NCBI GenBank assembly: GCA_039812085.1
Contig: JBDHZU010000046.1
Span: 1 to 13,460 of the forward strand
DNA: 13,460 nucleotides
Source: JBDHZU01 sp039812085
GTDB taxonomy: Bacteria > Actinomycetota > Actinomycetes > S36-B12 > UBA10799
Reading direction: 5' to 3'
The notes beneath the pieces were generated by a model. It did no database searches and had not been told where the DNA came from. It worked only from the letters and a program-made list of their open reading frames with translations. Positions within the stretch are counted from its first letter, which is position 1; each line of letters starts with the position of its first letter. Shown in pieces: positions 6,103-13,460 of the stretch. The translations under genes and the position numbers were made by a program.

Positions 6103-8294
6103 CCCCTGTAATCAGTGTTGTTGTGCCGGCGCTCAATGAAGAGGCCAGCTTGCCTGCGCTTGCGACTCGACTGTTTGCCGCCACCGATAACGCCGGTATC
6201 GCCACCGAAATGGTGGTCGTTGACGACGGCAGTACCGATGGAACGTGGGATGTTGTTTCCTTACTCGCTAAGGATTTCGGCGAGGATCGCGTTCGGGGTA
6301 TCCAACACCTGCAGAACCAAGGAATCCCCACATCGTGGCGCGACGGCATTGACGAAGCCCGTGGCGAATACGTTTGCTTGATCGATGCTGACCTGCAGAA
6401 TCCACCGGAGCAGGTCGTCACCCTCTACCGACGGTTGTTGGAATCACGCGCAGATATTTGTCAGGGTGTGCGGTCGAGCATTGAACGGGAACGAGATTCT
6501 CGGTTGGCGTTCTCAAAGGCCCTCAATTCGATGCTCAATGTGGCATTCGGCGATAAGGCAGCAGACAACAAGTCAGGGTTCGTGCTGGGTCCACGTCGAG
6601 TCATGCGCGACGTCGTGTCATATCGCGGCAATTACCGGCACTTCCAGACCTTCATTCGGGTTGCAGGCAGAGCAAAGGGTTACACCTTCACTGAGGTGGA
6701 AACCCTGTTCCTGCCGCGCAACACCGGTGAGTCCTTTCTGGCAGGAAAACGGGCCTGGCAGGTTAGCGCTGAGGCGTTGGCGGATTTTCCCGCGGCGCTG
6801 CGTGAGTTCGGTCGAGGACGCAGAGAGCCGATTGACGGCACAGTCGCACCTCGCAGTCAGCCAGTCGATAAGGCGGAACATCCGTACTCCGGATGGCGAC
6901 GGGCGCTTTTTGAGGCCTACTTCGCGAGCATGCCAGCCCACAAATGGCTGATTCGTCGTCGTGCCCGGGCGATCTATTTGGAACTCAAGCGAACTGAATG
7001 GTTGCCCGCTGATCAGATGCAGCAGTTGCAGTTGCGCAAGTTGCAGCGGCTCGTACAGCACGCCTCAGTGCATGTGCCGTACTACCGAGAACGACTCGCC
7101 GAGCTGGGTATCGGTGCCGAACAGTTGCTGTCTATTGACGACGTACGCAAGCTGCCCATGCTGGGTAAGGATGATGTTCGCCAGCACCTCTACTTCGACA
7201 TGTTCAGCGACACCCATCGCAACCGTGACATGCACAAGATCGCGACCTCAGGTTCAACCGGCGAACCATTTGTCACGTACGCCGACCGATATCAGCTCGA
7301 GGTTCGGTTTGCGACCACTCTGCGGGCAGCCGAGTGGACCGGCTGGAGATTCGGCGACAAGCAGGCTCGCTTGTGGCACCAAACCCTGGGCTTGTCTAAA
7401 ACCCAAGCATTCCGTGAGCGAGTCGATGCCGCCTTTATGCGTCGACTCTTCGTCCCTGCTTTCGAGATGACGCCCGAGACGCTAGAGGAGTTTGTCGAGC
7501 AGATTCGACAGTGGGATCCGGTGCTTGTAGACGGGTATGCGGAGAGTCTGAACTTCTTGGCCCAGTACGTCCGTGACGGCAATGCTGCGGGGTTCAGTCC
7601 GCGAGCCATGATGTCCAGCGCGCAAGTGCTGCCCGACAACGTGCGCGACTCGATTGAGGATGGTTTCCGCACACGCGTTTACGACAAGTACGGGGCGCGC
7701 GAGTTCTCCGGTATCGCTTACCAGTGTGAAGCGGGTCTGGACCATCACGTCATGGACGAGAGTTACCTAGTGGAGATCCTGGTTGAGGGTCGTCCCGCCA
7801 AACCGGGTGAGACCGGCGAGATTGTCATCACGGATCTGAACAACTACTCAGTTCCACTTATCCGGTACCGGGTGGGGGACTTAGCTGTCGCGGTGGATCA
7901 GTCGACACCATGTCCGTGTGGCCGCGGCTTGTCTCGGATCGGAAAGATCGAAGGGCGTACGCAGGCCATCGTTCATTGCTCCAACGGTGCCTGGATGCCG
8001 GGCACGTTCTTTGCCCACTTCTTCAAGGACTACGACTACCTGGTTCGCTTCTTCCAGATTCACCAGTCGGTCAAGGGTGAGTTCACCATCAAGCTGGTGA
8101 AGGGTCCGCAATGGACTCAATCAGGCGAGGACGACATGCTCCGAGACTTGGCCAGCTATGTGGGGAATAGCGGAGTCACGGTGGAACATGTTGACGAAAT
8201 CCCACTTCTGCGAACGGGTAAGCGATCCCCGGTCGTCAGTGAGATTCGGGAAGAGTTCCAATCGCTTGATCCGCGTCAGGAGCGGGATCACTGA
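6099..8294 (+). CDS. Fusion: GT2 glycosyltransferase + PaaK/CapK-type adenylate-forming enzyme
   Basis: This 731-residue two-domain protein is open throughout. Residues 1 to about 240 form a GT2 domain of the DPM1/ArnC/GtrB type: ISVVVPALNEE, VVDDGSTDGTW (41-50), and a metal-binding DADLQNPPE (D96, D98). GT2 enzymes of this type commonly move a sugar from a nucleotide to polyprenyl phosphate. After a polar linker (about 240-265), residues 270-731 match the PaaK/CapK adenylation family: the P-loop ATSGSTGEP (382-390), YDKYGAREFSG (528-538), RYRVGD (589-594), CPCGRG (605-610), IEGRTQ and RTGKRSPV, with K708 as the probable lid lysine. This half should activate a carboxylic acid as acyl-AMP, perhaps onward to a thioester or sugar ester. 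All key motifs look intact. CapK proteins occur in capsule clusters, usually as separate proteins. The 3' end overlaps the convergent membrane gene by 59 bp. Domain families are firm; coupled function is inferred. Confidence 0.9.
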   Translation: MTPVISVVVPALNEEASLPALATRLFAATDNAGIATEMVVVDDGSTDGTWDVVSLLAKDFGEDRVRGIQHLQNQGIPTSWRDGIDEARGEYVCLIDADLQNPPEQVVTLYRRLLESRADICQGVRSSIERERDSRLAFSKALNSMLNVAFGDKAADNKSGFVLGPRRVMRDVVSYRGNYRHFQTFIRVAGRAKGYTFTEVETLFLPRNTGESFLAGKRAWQVSAEALADFPAALREFGRGRREPIDGTVAPRSQPVDKAEHPYSGWRRALFEAYFASMPAHKWLIRRRARAIYLELKRTEWLPADQMQQLQLRKLQRLVQHASVHVPYYRERLAELGIGAEQLLSIDDVRKLPMLGKDDVRQHLYFDMFSDTHRNRDMHKIATSGSTGEPFVTYADRYQLEVRFATTLRAAEWTGWRFGDKQARLWHQTLGLSKTQAFRERVDAAFMRRLFVPAFEMTPETLEEFVEQIRQWDPVLVDGYAESLNFLAQYVRDGNAAGFSPRAMMSSAQVLPDNVRDSIEDGFRTRVYDKYGAREFSGIAYQCEAGLDHHVMDESYLVEILVEGRPAKPGETGEIVITDLNNYSVPLIRYRVGDLAVAVDQSTPCPCGRGLSRIGKIEGRTQAIVHCSNGAWMPGTFFAHFFKDYDYLVRFFQIHQSVKGEFTIKLVKGPQWTQSGEDDMLRDLASYVGNSGVTVEHVDEIPLLRTGKRSPVVSEIREEFQSLDPRQERDH

Positions 8295-9708
8295 GTTGTT
8301 CGTTCGAGTCAGCCGCTAGGTCTTGTACACCGTCGTGTTTACCGGCCAGGGCCGCAGAAATACCGAAACCCACAATGAGGATTGCCAGGATCGTAAACGG
8401 AATAGCGTGCCTACTAGGTTCCATTGCATCCTGCAGCCAAGTGATCACGGTGTAGACGCCACCGATTCCGATGATGCCTGCCATGAGAGCGAGTGGCGCA
8501 TTCACAAACCGTTTAGCCCCAGGCGGAAGCCGCCGGGTTCGGAGTGCGAGGACGGCTGCAGCGAACAGCCCCACGATGAGTACATCGCGACTGGACAAAG
8601 AGGCGCTCTTCTTCCATCGGTTGACTGCGTTGGCTGCGGTGGGGCGAGTATCAGTCCATTGAGACCAAACGGTCCATTCGCCGAGGTCGGGGGTCCACTG
8701 TCTGCGGATATCGTCCAGGTAGAGCCGGAGGGTTGTTCCGGGAATGCTGAGCACTGCTGCCTGGGGTGTGACTCCGCCTGAGGCCCACCATTCGGTGAGC
8801 CCTGGACAGTCGATTTCTCTCAGGCCGTCCACTCGATCCAGAGTGGGCTCGGTGTTAGCCAGGTAGTTATCGAGCTCGGGGCAGGTCGGCATGCCGTGTT
8901 CCTTGGCCAAGGCAATGTAGTCCGGGGTGCCTCGCGCCGCCATTCGATTCTGGGCGTACCAGGTTGCCTCTGCGTTGGATTGCAGGAGTGAGAACGTCAG
9001 CGCCGTAACGCCGATAATGAGCAGATAGGCGGTTGCTTTGACTGCAGTACGGCGTTGCAGCACGACGAGAGATAAGGGGACGGCAAGCCATATTGCAAGG
9101 AGGGCGATGGGGATGACGAAGAACCATAATGATGCCTTTGCGCAGATGGGGACCGTTGTCCCAATGAGCAGCGCCAGTAGTGACATTCGGTTGGAGCGTG
9201 GCTGAGTCAAACGGTGAATAGACCACATCTGTCGCATCCGAGGTGAACAGAGCAAAAAGGCCGCAGCCAGTGCCATCACCGACCCGCTGATGATCAAAGA
9301 TTCAGTGAGGATGGTCGAGTCGTAGGACTGCACCCAAGGAGAAATGCCAAGTAATGAAACCAAGGCAAAGCTAGTGATCATTCCTATTCTGGATCGAAAC
9401 GCTGCCGCTGATGTTAGGGCAGCGAAACCCCACGCTGTACCAGCGAAGGCCGCTTGAATAGCGGCGGTTAGTGGGGCAGGCAGCAGATTGAGCAGTTGTG
9501 CCGCAAAGCCGGGAGATCGCCCATTCCACCACCCCAAGAGGTCGAATATGGATTGACCAGTGAGGCTTGCGCGATATCGACCAGAGTCGCCGGTGGTGTC
9601 CATTCCGTGAAGCAACGCAATGACGGTACGGGCAGCTAGCAGGATTAACGCCACGGTGAGTAAGGACTTCAGTAAGCGTTGTTCGTGGTTCTGGGTTGGA
9701 GTGCGCAA
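8236..9708 (-). CDS. Polytopic membrane protein, GT-C glycosyltransferase-like, unassigned
   Basis: I do not recognise a named family. The protein has roughly ten hydrophobic helices: one near the N-terminus, a group of about six in the first half, then a soluble loop of about 125 residues, then three more and a polar acidic tail. GT-C-like features are an acidic first loop (MDTTGDSGRY), YDSTILTESL near the third helix, and EPSRHAIP before the last helix, as in many lipid-phosphate-sugar-dependent transferases. I chose the TTG at 9708 because AGAGAGG stands 5 nt upstream and this leaves room for promoters toward the divergent lipoprotein gene. In-frame ATGs at 9756 and 9765 are alternatives without a ribosome site. 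The 3' end overlaps the GT2-CapK gene by 59 bp. A transferase role in envelope glycan assembly is inferred only. Confidence 0.8.
   Translation of the reverse strand: MRTPTQNHEQRLLKSLLTVALILLAARTVIALLHGMDTTGDSGRYRASLTGQSIFDLLGWWNGRSPGFAAQLLNLLPAPLTAAIQAAFAGTAWGFAALTSAAAFRSRIGMITSFALVSLLGISPWVQSYDSTILTESLIISGSVMALAAAFLLCSPRMRQMWSIHRLTQPRSNRMSLLALLIGTTVPICAKASLWFFVIPIALLAIWLAVPLSLVVLQRRTAVKATAYLLIIGVTALTFSLLQSNAEATWYAQNRMAARGTPDYIALAKEHGMPTCPELDNYLANTEPTLDRVDGLREIDCPGLTEWWASGGVTPQAAVLSIPGTTLRLYLDDIRRQWTPDLGEWTVWSQWTDTRPTAANAVNRWKKSASLSSRDVLIVGLFAAAVLALRTRRLPPGAKRFVNAPLALMAGIIGIGGVYTVITWLQDAMEPSRHAIPFTILAILIVGFGISAALAGKHDGVQDLAADSNEQLSDPAPDADQAIGTLPESH
8267..8290. other. Imperfect inverted repeat in the convergent overlap
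   Basis: TGATCCGC (8267-8274) and GCGGGATCA (8282-8290) pair with one bulged G around a 7-nt loop. It lies inside the shared 3' coding end of two convergent genes, where a bidirectional terminator would be expected. No T-tract follows on the plus strand, so it is not a canonical intrinsic terminator. Confidence 0.35.
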
Positions 9709-9713
9709 ACCGA

Positions 9714-9720
9714 CCTCTCT
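9714..9720 (-). promoter_or_regulatory. Possible ribosome binding site of the membrane protein
   Basis: AGAGAGG on the minus strand sits 5 nt before the TTG at 9708. It is a moderate match, and is the reason for preferring TTG over the ATGs at 9756 and 9765. Confidence 0.4.
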
Positions 9721-9771
9721 CGTCGTGGCGGCCTGGTGCCCGTACCCGATACCCATGTGACCCATTCTGCA

Positions 9772-9784
9772 TCGGTTGAACCGA
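9772..9784. promoter_or_regulatory. Perfect 6-bp half-site palindrome in a divergent spacer (candidate operator)
   Basis: TCGGTT-G-AACCGA is a dyad with a 1-bp centre. It lies between the divergent membrane-protein and lipoprotein genes, if their starts are at 9708 and 9806. The size suits a dimeric regulator, but no regulator gene is in the window and a second copy was not seen. The spacer 9709-9805 should also hold both promoters; I could not place them confidently. Confidence 0.35.
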
Positions 9785-9805
9785 GTCGCATGCCACGATG
9801 AGCAC

Positions 9806-10873
9806 GTGTTTGGAAGGATCCTCAGCTGCCTGCGGGCACTAGTTGTTTTGGCGCTGGTCGTGGCAGCCTGTACAAGTTGCGCGATGACAAGAGTGCTTGA
9901 CTCTGCTGGAGTCAGTCAACAGCCGCTTCCACAAACACAAGCGCAGGTGGACTCTCTCCGGGAGAAACTGCAGCAACTGCTTTGGCAAACACCGGGTTTG
10001 CCTTCTGCGGACTCGGTCAAGATCGCTGACGACAACCTGGCCAACGTTCCTTTAGCTGAAGACCTCAGGAAATTGGCCACGTCGGCTCAACTGTGGGTCG
10101 TACCGCTGCGCTTCGGCCTTGAATCGCGGGTGACTGTGCTCTCGCCCAAGGCCACTACTGCCAAGAAGTGCGCCCTGGTTTTCAACTCGGGTCACGGTCC
10201 GACGCCAGATTCGGGTGCAGTTCTGATTTCCAAGACCTTGCAGGCAGGATGCACGCTGGCGATTGTGGAACTTCCGGGAAGTGGGAGGAACCGGGGTCAA
10301 GTCGCTTCGCTCGAGAATGGAGCCAAGGTCTCTGAAGCCGACGGGACCGGCTTACACGATGGAATATCCATGCTTGATGACGGTAAACGGACGGCGATGG
10401 ATCTGTTTGTCACCCCGCCAATCGTGGTGGCGGCCAAACTTCGACAGCTTGGCTACATCACCAACATGGCCGGGTTTTCCGGAGGTGGATGGATCACCCC
10501 GATTGCTGCTGCGGCTGACCCGGCGATTGTTGATTCAACTTCTGTTGCCGGTTTCCTCAACGTCCCTGATGTCCGGACGTGCGCCGGTGATTACGAACAG
10601 TGCGCCCCGACCTTCTTCAATGCTTTCTCTGCTGAGCAGATGTATGTACTAGCGTCGGCCGGGCCTGGGCGCGCGTTCTACCAGGTATGGAATATGTACG
10701 ACTCGTGCTGTAACGCAGTTACTCAGTTACCAGATTTCGTTGAACCGATTCAGGCCGCACTCGTGAGTATCGGATCTGGTCGATACGTACCGACCATCGA
10801 CACGACCATTCGTGACAACCATGCGATTCCGCAAGGGGTTGCCGATCAGACAGTGGCCCGACTCGCTAGCTGA
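9806..10873 (+). CDS. Lipoprotein alpha/beta-hydrolase (putative esterase)
   Basis: This is a 355-residue predicted lipoprotein. Starting at the GTG at 9806, the n-region has R4 and R10, a hydrophobic stretch (11-21) follows, and the lipobox VAAC places the lipidated cysteine at residue 22. The mature enzyme would be anchored outside the membrane. NSGHG (about 127-131) resembles the oxyanion-hole segment, GFSGGGW carries the nucleophile S225 in a G-x-S-x-G elbow, and DNH near the C-terminus gives a candidate catalytic H339. An ester- or thioester-hydrolase role, for example removing acyl groups from envelope glycans or lipids, is inferred. The GTG has only a weak GATGAG upstream. A TTG at 9776 is an alternative but would add 10 polar residues before the signal. 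Its 3' end overlaps Emb-like copy 2 by 8 bp in convergent orientation. The substrate is unknown. Confidence 0.82.
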   Translation: MFGRILSCLRALVVLALVVAACTSCAMTRVLDSAGVSQQPLPQTQAQVDSLREKLQQLLWQTPGLPSADSVKIADDNLANVPLAEDLRKLATSAQLWVVPLRFGLESRVTVLSPKATTAKKCALVFNSGHGPTPDSGAVLISKTLQAGCTLAIVELPGSGRNRGQVASLENGAKVSEADGTGLHDGISMLDDGKRTAMDLFVTPPIVVAAKLRQLGYITNMAGFSGGGWITPIAAAADPAIVDSTSVAGFLNVPDVRTCAGDYEQCAPTFFNAFSAEQMYVLASAGPGRAFYQVWNMYDSCCNAVTQLPDFVEPIQAALVSIGSGRYVPTIDTTIRDNHAIPQGVADQTVARLAS

Positions 10874-13460
10874 CTGAATTCACGTTCAGCGACAACTTGT
10901 CTGGTTTTGGGCTCGCCACCTGATAGATGCACAGGCGTTGAAGGGTGGCGTAGTCCTGGCAGGCTAACTCAGTGAAAACAGCGCCGGGGTTCCACGGCGT
11001 GCCGCCCAAGGCGCTCGGTAAGCCCACCGAGTATCGGAACGGTTCGTACCTACCCGTGGCAATGCTGGGCAAGTCATAACAGCTAGAAGCTAGGTAGGTA
11101 TCGGCGTTGTTCCACACCCGATTGCTTCCACTTATCTGGGTCAGGGTTGCGGTCTGTTCGACGTGTGCGGGTTGGGTAATGCTGGCAGGTCCATTAGAGG
11201 AGTTCCAGCGGACCTGCATGGCGACGACGTCGCTAGGAGAAGTGACGTCCACTGCATCCCACGCTTCGACTACGTCGGCTCGACGCACTTGTTCCGAGGA
11301 GATCTTCCCAGTGGCGAAGAGCCAGCGGACCGTGATCAACGTGTCCTTCCCCTGTGACTGCATCCAAAATCGGATGGGTTTGTTGGTATTCCCCATGGTG
11401 AACCAGGGGGTGGAGATAGTCCCGTTGCCATTAACGACGGGCGTTGTGTAGACCCCAACCTGAGTCTCGTCAACGAGTGGGGGTTTAGCACCAACATTTC
11501 CGGAGCCGAATTTGGCCGACGGAGTCAGGGCTGCGTCAAAGAAGACGGAGGATTGCTGCACCAAAGGAGTGAGGACCGTTGGGATTTGCCACCCACCAGG
11601 ACCAGATATTCCACAGCTACCGGTCTGCAAACTTCGTGCAGTGATGGCGGCCCAACTGGATTGGGGGTTACGTACGCCGTCGATCACCAATGGCATGCAG
11701 GTGGCACCCAACGCCACCACCGTGACGGTTGTGGCGGCCAATAACAATGGAGTTGTTCTGCGCAGTCGTCCCTTTCGGCGTAGCAGCCACAACGCCGCAA
11801 GTAGCAACGTGATCAAGGGAACCCAGAACCACACATGTAACGGAAAAGCTTGCCATCCATTGGGGTCCAACCAGTCGATCCCAGGGGCGTCGTAACGAGA
11901 CCAACCGGCGGTTAGCCGGGTGGCGAAGAAGGCGGCAATGAGGATTGCTACTGGCGCAACGATTGCTCTAACACGTGACCATCCCCAATGTTCAAGCACG
12001 CTTGCTGCGGAGATCGAACACAACACGATGGCTATGGGAGTGATAGCTCCCAGATGCCAGATCCATTTGCTCGTCGTGAAGGCCAGACCAGCGGTGGCGG
12101 CCAATGCAGACCAGCCAACGGTGGTAGCTGCGTCGAGAGTGCTCCACGGTTTGCGGGTGAGGAACCCGAAGACACCCACGAACAGTAGGGCCACATCTAG
12201 CTGGCGAGTGAAGTTCATGACGGTGGATTCAGAGAGCTGTCCGATTCGGGCTGATTCAACAAACGTCTCGGAATGGACTCCGCCTTCTGAGAAGGCTGCT
12301 ACTGCATCAGACCAGATTCCGAAATTCGTTTGAGTAAAGGTCAACACCAAGGTCAGGCCGATACAGATGGCCGTGGCGAGGAGAAGCAGGTTGGCGGTAG
12401 TGCGACGGCTCGATTCTCCACGCAGATTGCTGACCAAAGTGGGGATCATGCCGGCGGCAGCAAGTACCGCCACCATGCCGGTTTGATGAGTTGTGACAGC
12501 GGCGGCGGCGATAACGCCCGCCATCATGAGCAGCCTGCTGTCGCCGGTCTGGGTGTACCGCACGACTGTGGAGAACATGAATGTGGTGAGTAGGCAGATC
12601 AAGGGTTCGGGTCGAAGGGTTGGCGCCCAGGAGAAGATGCCGACTAACGCAACTAAACATCCCACCCAGCGGACCGCACGCAGCCAACGTGTCGGGGTGA
12701 TCACGTCGAGTACGTGGCGTCGTAGCACCCACCAGGTAGCCAACAGCAGGAGAATGCTGGGGAGCCTCATCAGGAGCACGGGGGCTGTCACTGGAGATAA
12801 CCACAGGTGCTGCAACCAGTCCCACCAGAAGCCTTGTGGTTGGGCAACCGCTTGTGCTGAGTAGTAGTTACTGAAGTAGCCAAGCGAGGTGTATTGCCGA
12901 ACAGTCGTCAGTACCCAGCCGTCATCAAATAACGGTGGCATGAGGACTAACGCGACGGCACCCCCAACGGCCACAACTGTGTCGGACAGGGTCCAGCGGG
13001 GACTCCCCAATGAACGAGGGCGAGGCGTCTTTCGCCATTGCGCAACTATCGCCCAGAGAAGTGCTGTCAATGCGATCAGAGTCAGAACTGTCCGCAGCAG
13101 CATGCTGTTCATGAATGTTGGCTGGGTCGCAATGGTGATGGTGATCCCGTTGCGCATGCTGTTGTTGACGTACGGGCCGGTGATCTGGACCTGATTGCTG
13201 ACGTTGTTTCGTCCAGCGACTGGCTTCTGGACCGACGTAAGAGGTTGGGCGGCAAAGCTGTCACCCGCACGCAAGCTGACTTGTCCGGTATCCGATTTCC
13301 AGGTGAGCTCGACGGGGCCGTCCTGTGGGATAGGGAACGACAATTTGGGAAAGGCTTCGGACCCGGACTCGACTCGGACGATGCCTCCAGTACCAACAAT
13401 GAGATTCAGCGGGGCCCCGGTTGGGGTTGCGGTTCCGGTGGAAAAGACCAGCCAGTCGCT
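10866..13460 (-). CDS. Emb-like arabinosyltransferase (GT-C), copy 2 (N-terminus outside window)
   Basis: 864 residues are visible and the frame stays open to the right edge, so the first codons and TM1 lie beyond it. A TTG at 13343 could be read as a start, but the 39 codons before it are open (SDWLVFSTGTATP...) and belong to the N-terminal extracytoplasmic domain. Family signatures are LFDDGW (catalytic aspartates at about visible residues 179-180), FSNYYSAQ, QPQGFWWDW, LRPEP, TSKWIWHLGA and a C-terminal soluble domain with SCGISGP and CYDLPSI. These match copy 1 block for block, so the two are paralogs, though they differ considerably in the soluble domains. Known Emb enzymes add arabinofuranose from a decaprenyl-phosphate donor outside the membrane. 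The stop overlaps the convergent hydrolase gene by 8 bp (CTAGCTGA). Confidence 0.88.
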   Translation of the reverse strand, partial: SDWLVFSTGTATPTGAPLNLIVGTGGIVRVESGSEAFPKLSFPIPQDGPVELTWKSDTGQVSLRAGDSFAAQPLTSVQKPVAGRNNVSNQVQITGPYVNNSMRNGITITIATQPTFMNSMLLRTVLTLIALTALLWAIVAQWRKTPRPRSLGSPRWTLSDTVVAVGGAVALVLMPPLFDDGWVLTTVRQYTSLGYFSNYYSAQAVAQPQGFWWDWLQHLWLSPVTAPVLLMRLPSILLLLATWWVLRRHVLDVITPTRWLRAVRWVGCLVALVGIFSWAPTLRPEPLICLLTTFMFSTVVRYTQTGDSRLLMMAGVIAAAAVTTHQTGMVAVLAAAGMIPTLVSNLRGESSRRTTANLLLLATAICIGLTLVLTFTQTNFGIWSDAVAAFSEGGVHSETFVESARIGQLSESTVMNFTRQLDVALLFVGVFGFLTRKPWSTLDAATTVGWSALAATAGLAFTTSKWIWHLGAITPIAIVLCSISAASVLEHWGWSRVRAIVAPVAILIAAFFATRLTAGWSRYDAPGIDWLDPNGWQAFPLHVWFWVPLITLLLAALWLLRRKGRLRRTTPLLLAATTVTVVALGATCMPLVIDGVRNPQSSWAAITARSLQTGSCGISGPGGWQIPTVLTPLVQQSSVFFDAALTPSAKFGSGNVGAKPPLVDETQVGVYTTPVVNGNGTISTPWFTMGNTNKPIRFWMQSQGKDTLITVRWLFATGKISSEQVRRADVVEAWDAVDVTSPSDVVAMQVRWNSSNGPASITQPAHVEQTATLTQISGSNRVWNNADTYLASSCYDLPSIATGRYEPFRYSVGLPSALGGTPWNPGAVFTELACQDYATLQRLCIYQVASPKPDKLSLNVNSVS

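Noticed and set aside
10874..10889. CTGAA-TTCACG-TTCAG stem after the hydrolase stop
   Set aside because: The five-base A/T-containing stem without a T-tract lies in Emb copy 2 coding sequence and is likely chance.
11920..12333. 137-residue plus-strand open frame opposite Emb copy 2
   Set aside because: It is an antisense shadow of membrane-segment coding sequence with no recognisable motif and no ribosome site.
10866..13343. Treating TTG at 13343 as the real start of Emb copy 2
   Set aside because: The frame remains open to the window edge with plausible N-terminal domain sequence, and the protein would lack the first membrane helix present in copy 1.
1..13460. Mobile elements, CRISPR arrays, tRNA/rRNA genes, phage defence genes
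   Set aside because: I read both strands for transposase motifs, regular direct repeats and tRNA-like sequences and saw none. The repeated similarity between 1275-4073 and 10866-13460 is explained by Emb paralogy.

Overview
The window is a dense, moderately G+C-rich actinobacterial segment devoted to cell-envelope glycan synthesis. It encodes two Emb-type (arabinofuranosyl) GT-C transferases. It also encodes a methyltransferase that, from memory, closely resembles the mycobacterial Rv0224c family, and a lipoprotein with a VAAC lipobox. Emb proteins make the arabinan of arabinogalactan and lipoarabinomannan in mycolata, so the source is probably a member of the Mycobacteriales/Corynebacteriales or a close relative. 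The species cannot be named from this sequence. No RNA gene, insertion sequence, CRISPR array or phage gene was seen.

Layout, left to right: the 5' part of an AT3/OafA-type membrane acyltransferase (minus, runs off the left edge); a divergent SAM methyltransferase (plus); an Emb-like transferase preceded by an NAD-dependent sugar-nucleotide epimerase (both minus, probably one transcript); a divergent second epimerase followed, with an ATGA overlap, by an unusual two-domain protein with a GT2 glycosyltransferase and a PaaK/CapK-type adenylate-forming enzyme (plus); a polytopic membrane protein with GT-C-like traits (minus); a divergent lipoprotein alpha/beta-hydrolase (plus); and a second Emb-like transferase (minus, N-terminus beyond the right edge).

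Nothing over 160 bases is non-coding. The three divergent spacers (about 154, 97 and 97 bp) must hold all promoters of the divergent pairs. All three convergent junctions are abutting or overlapping (0, 59 and 8 bp).

A plausible joint role (inference): the epimerases make nucleotide sugars; the GT2 half of the fusion transfers a sugar, perhaps to a lipid carrier; its adenylating half activates a carboxylic acid; the membrane GT-C proteins build arabinan-like chains outside the membrane; and the acyltransferase, methyltransferase and lipoprotein hydrolase add, alter or remove substituents. The GT2-CapK fusion, lying between two separated Emb paralogs, is the most unusual item.
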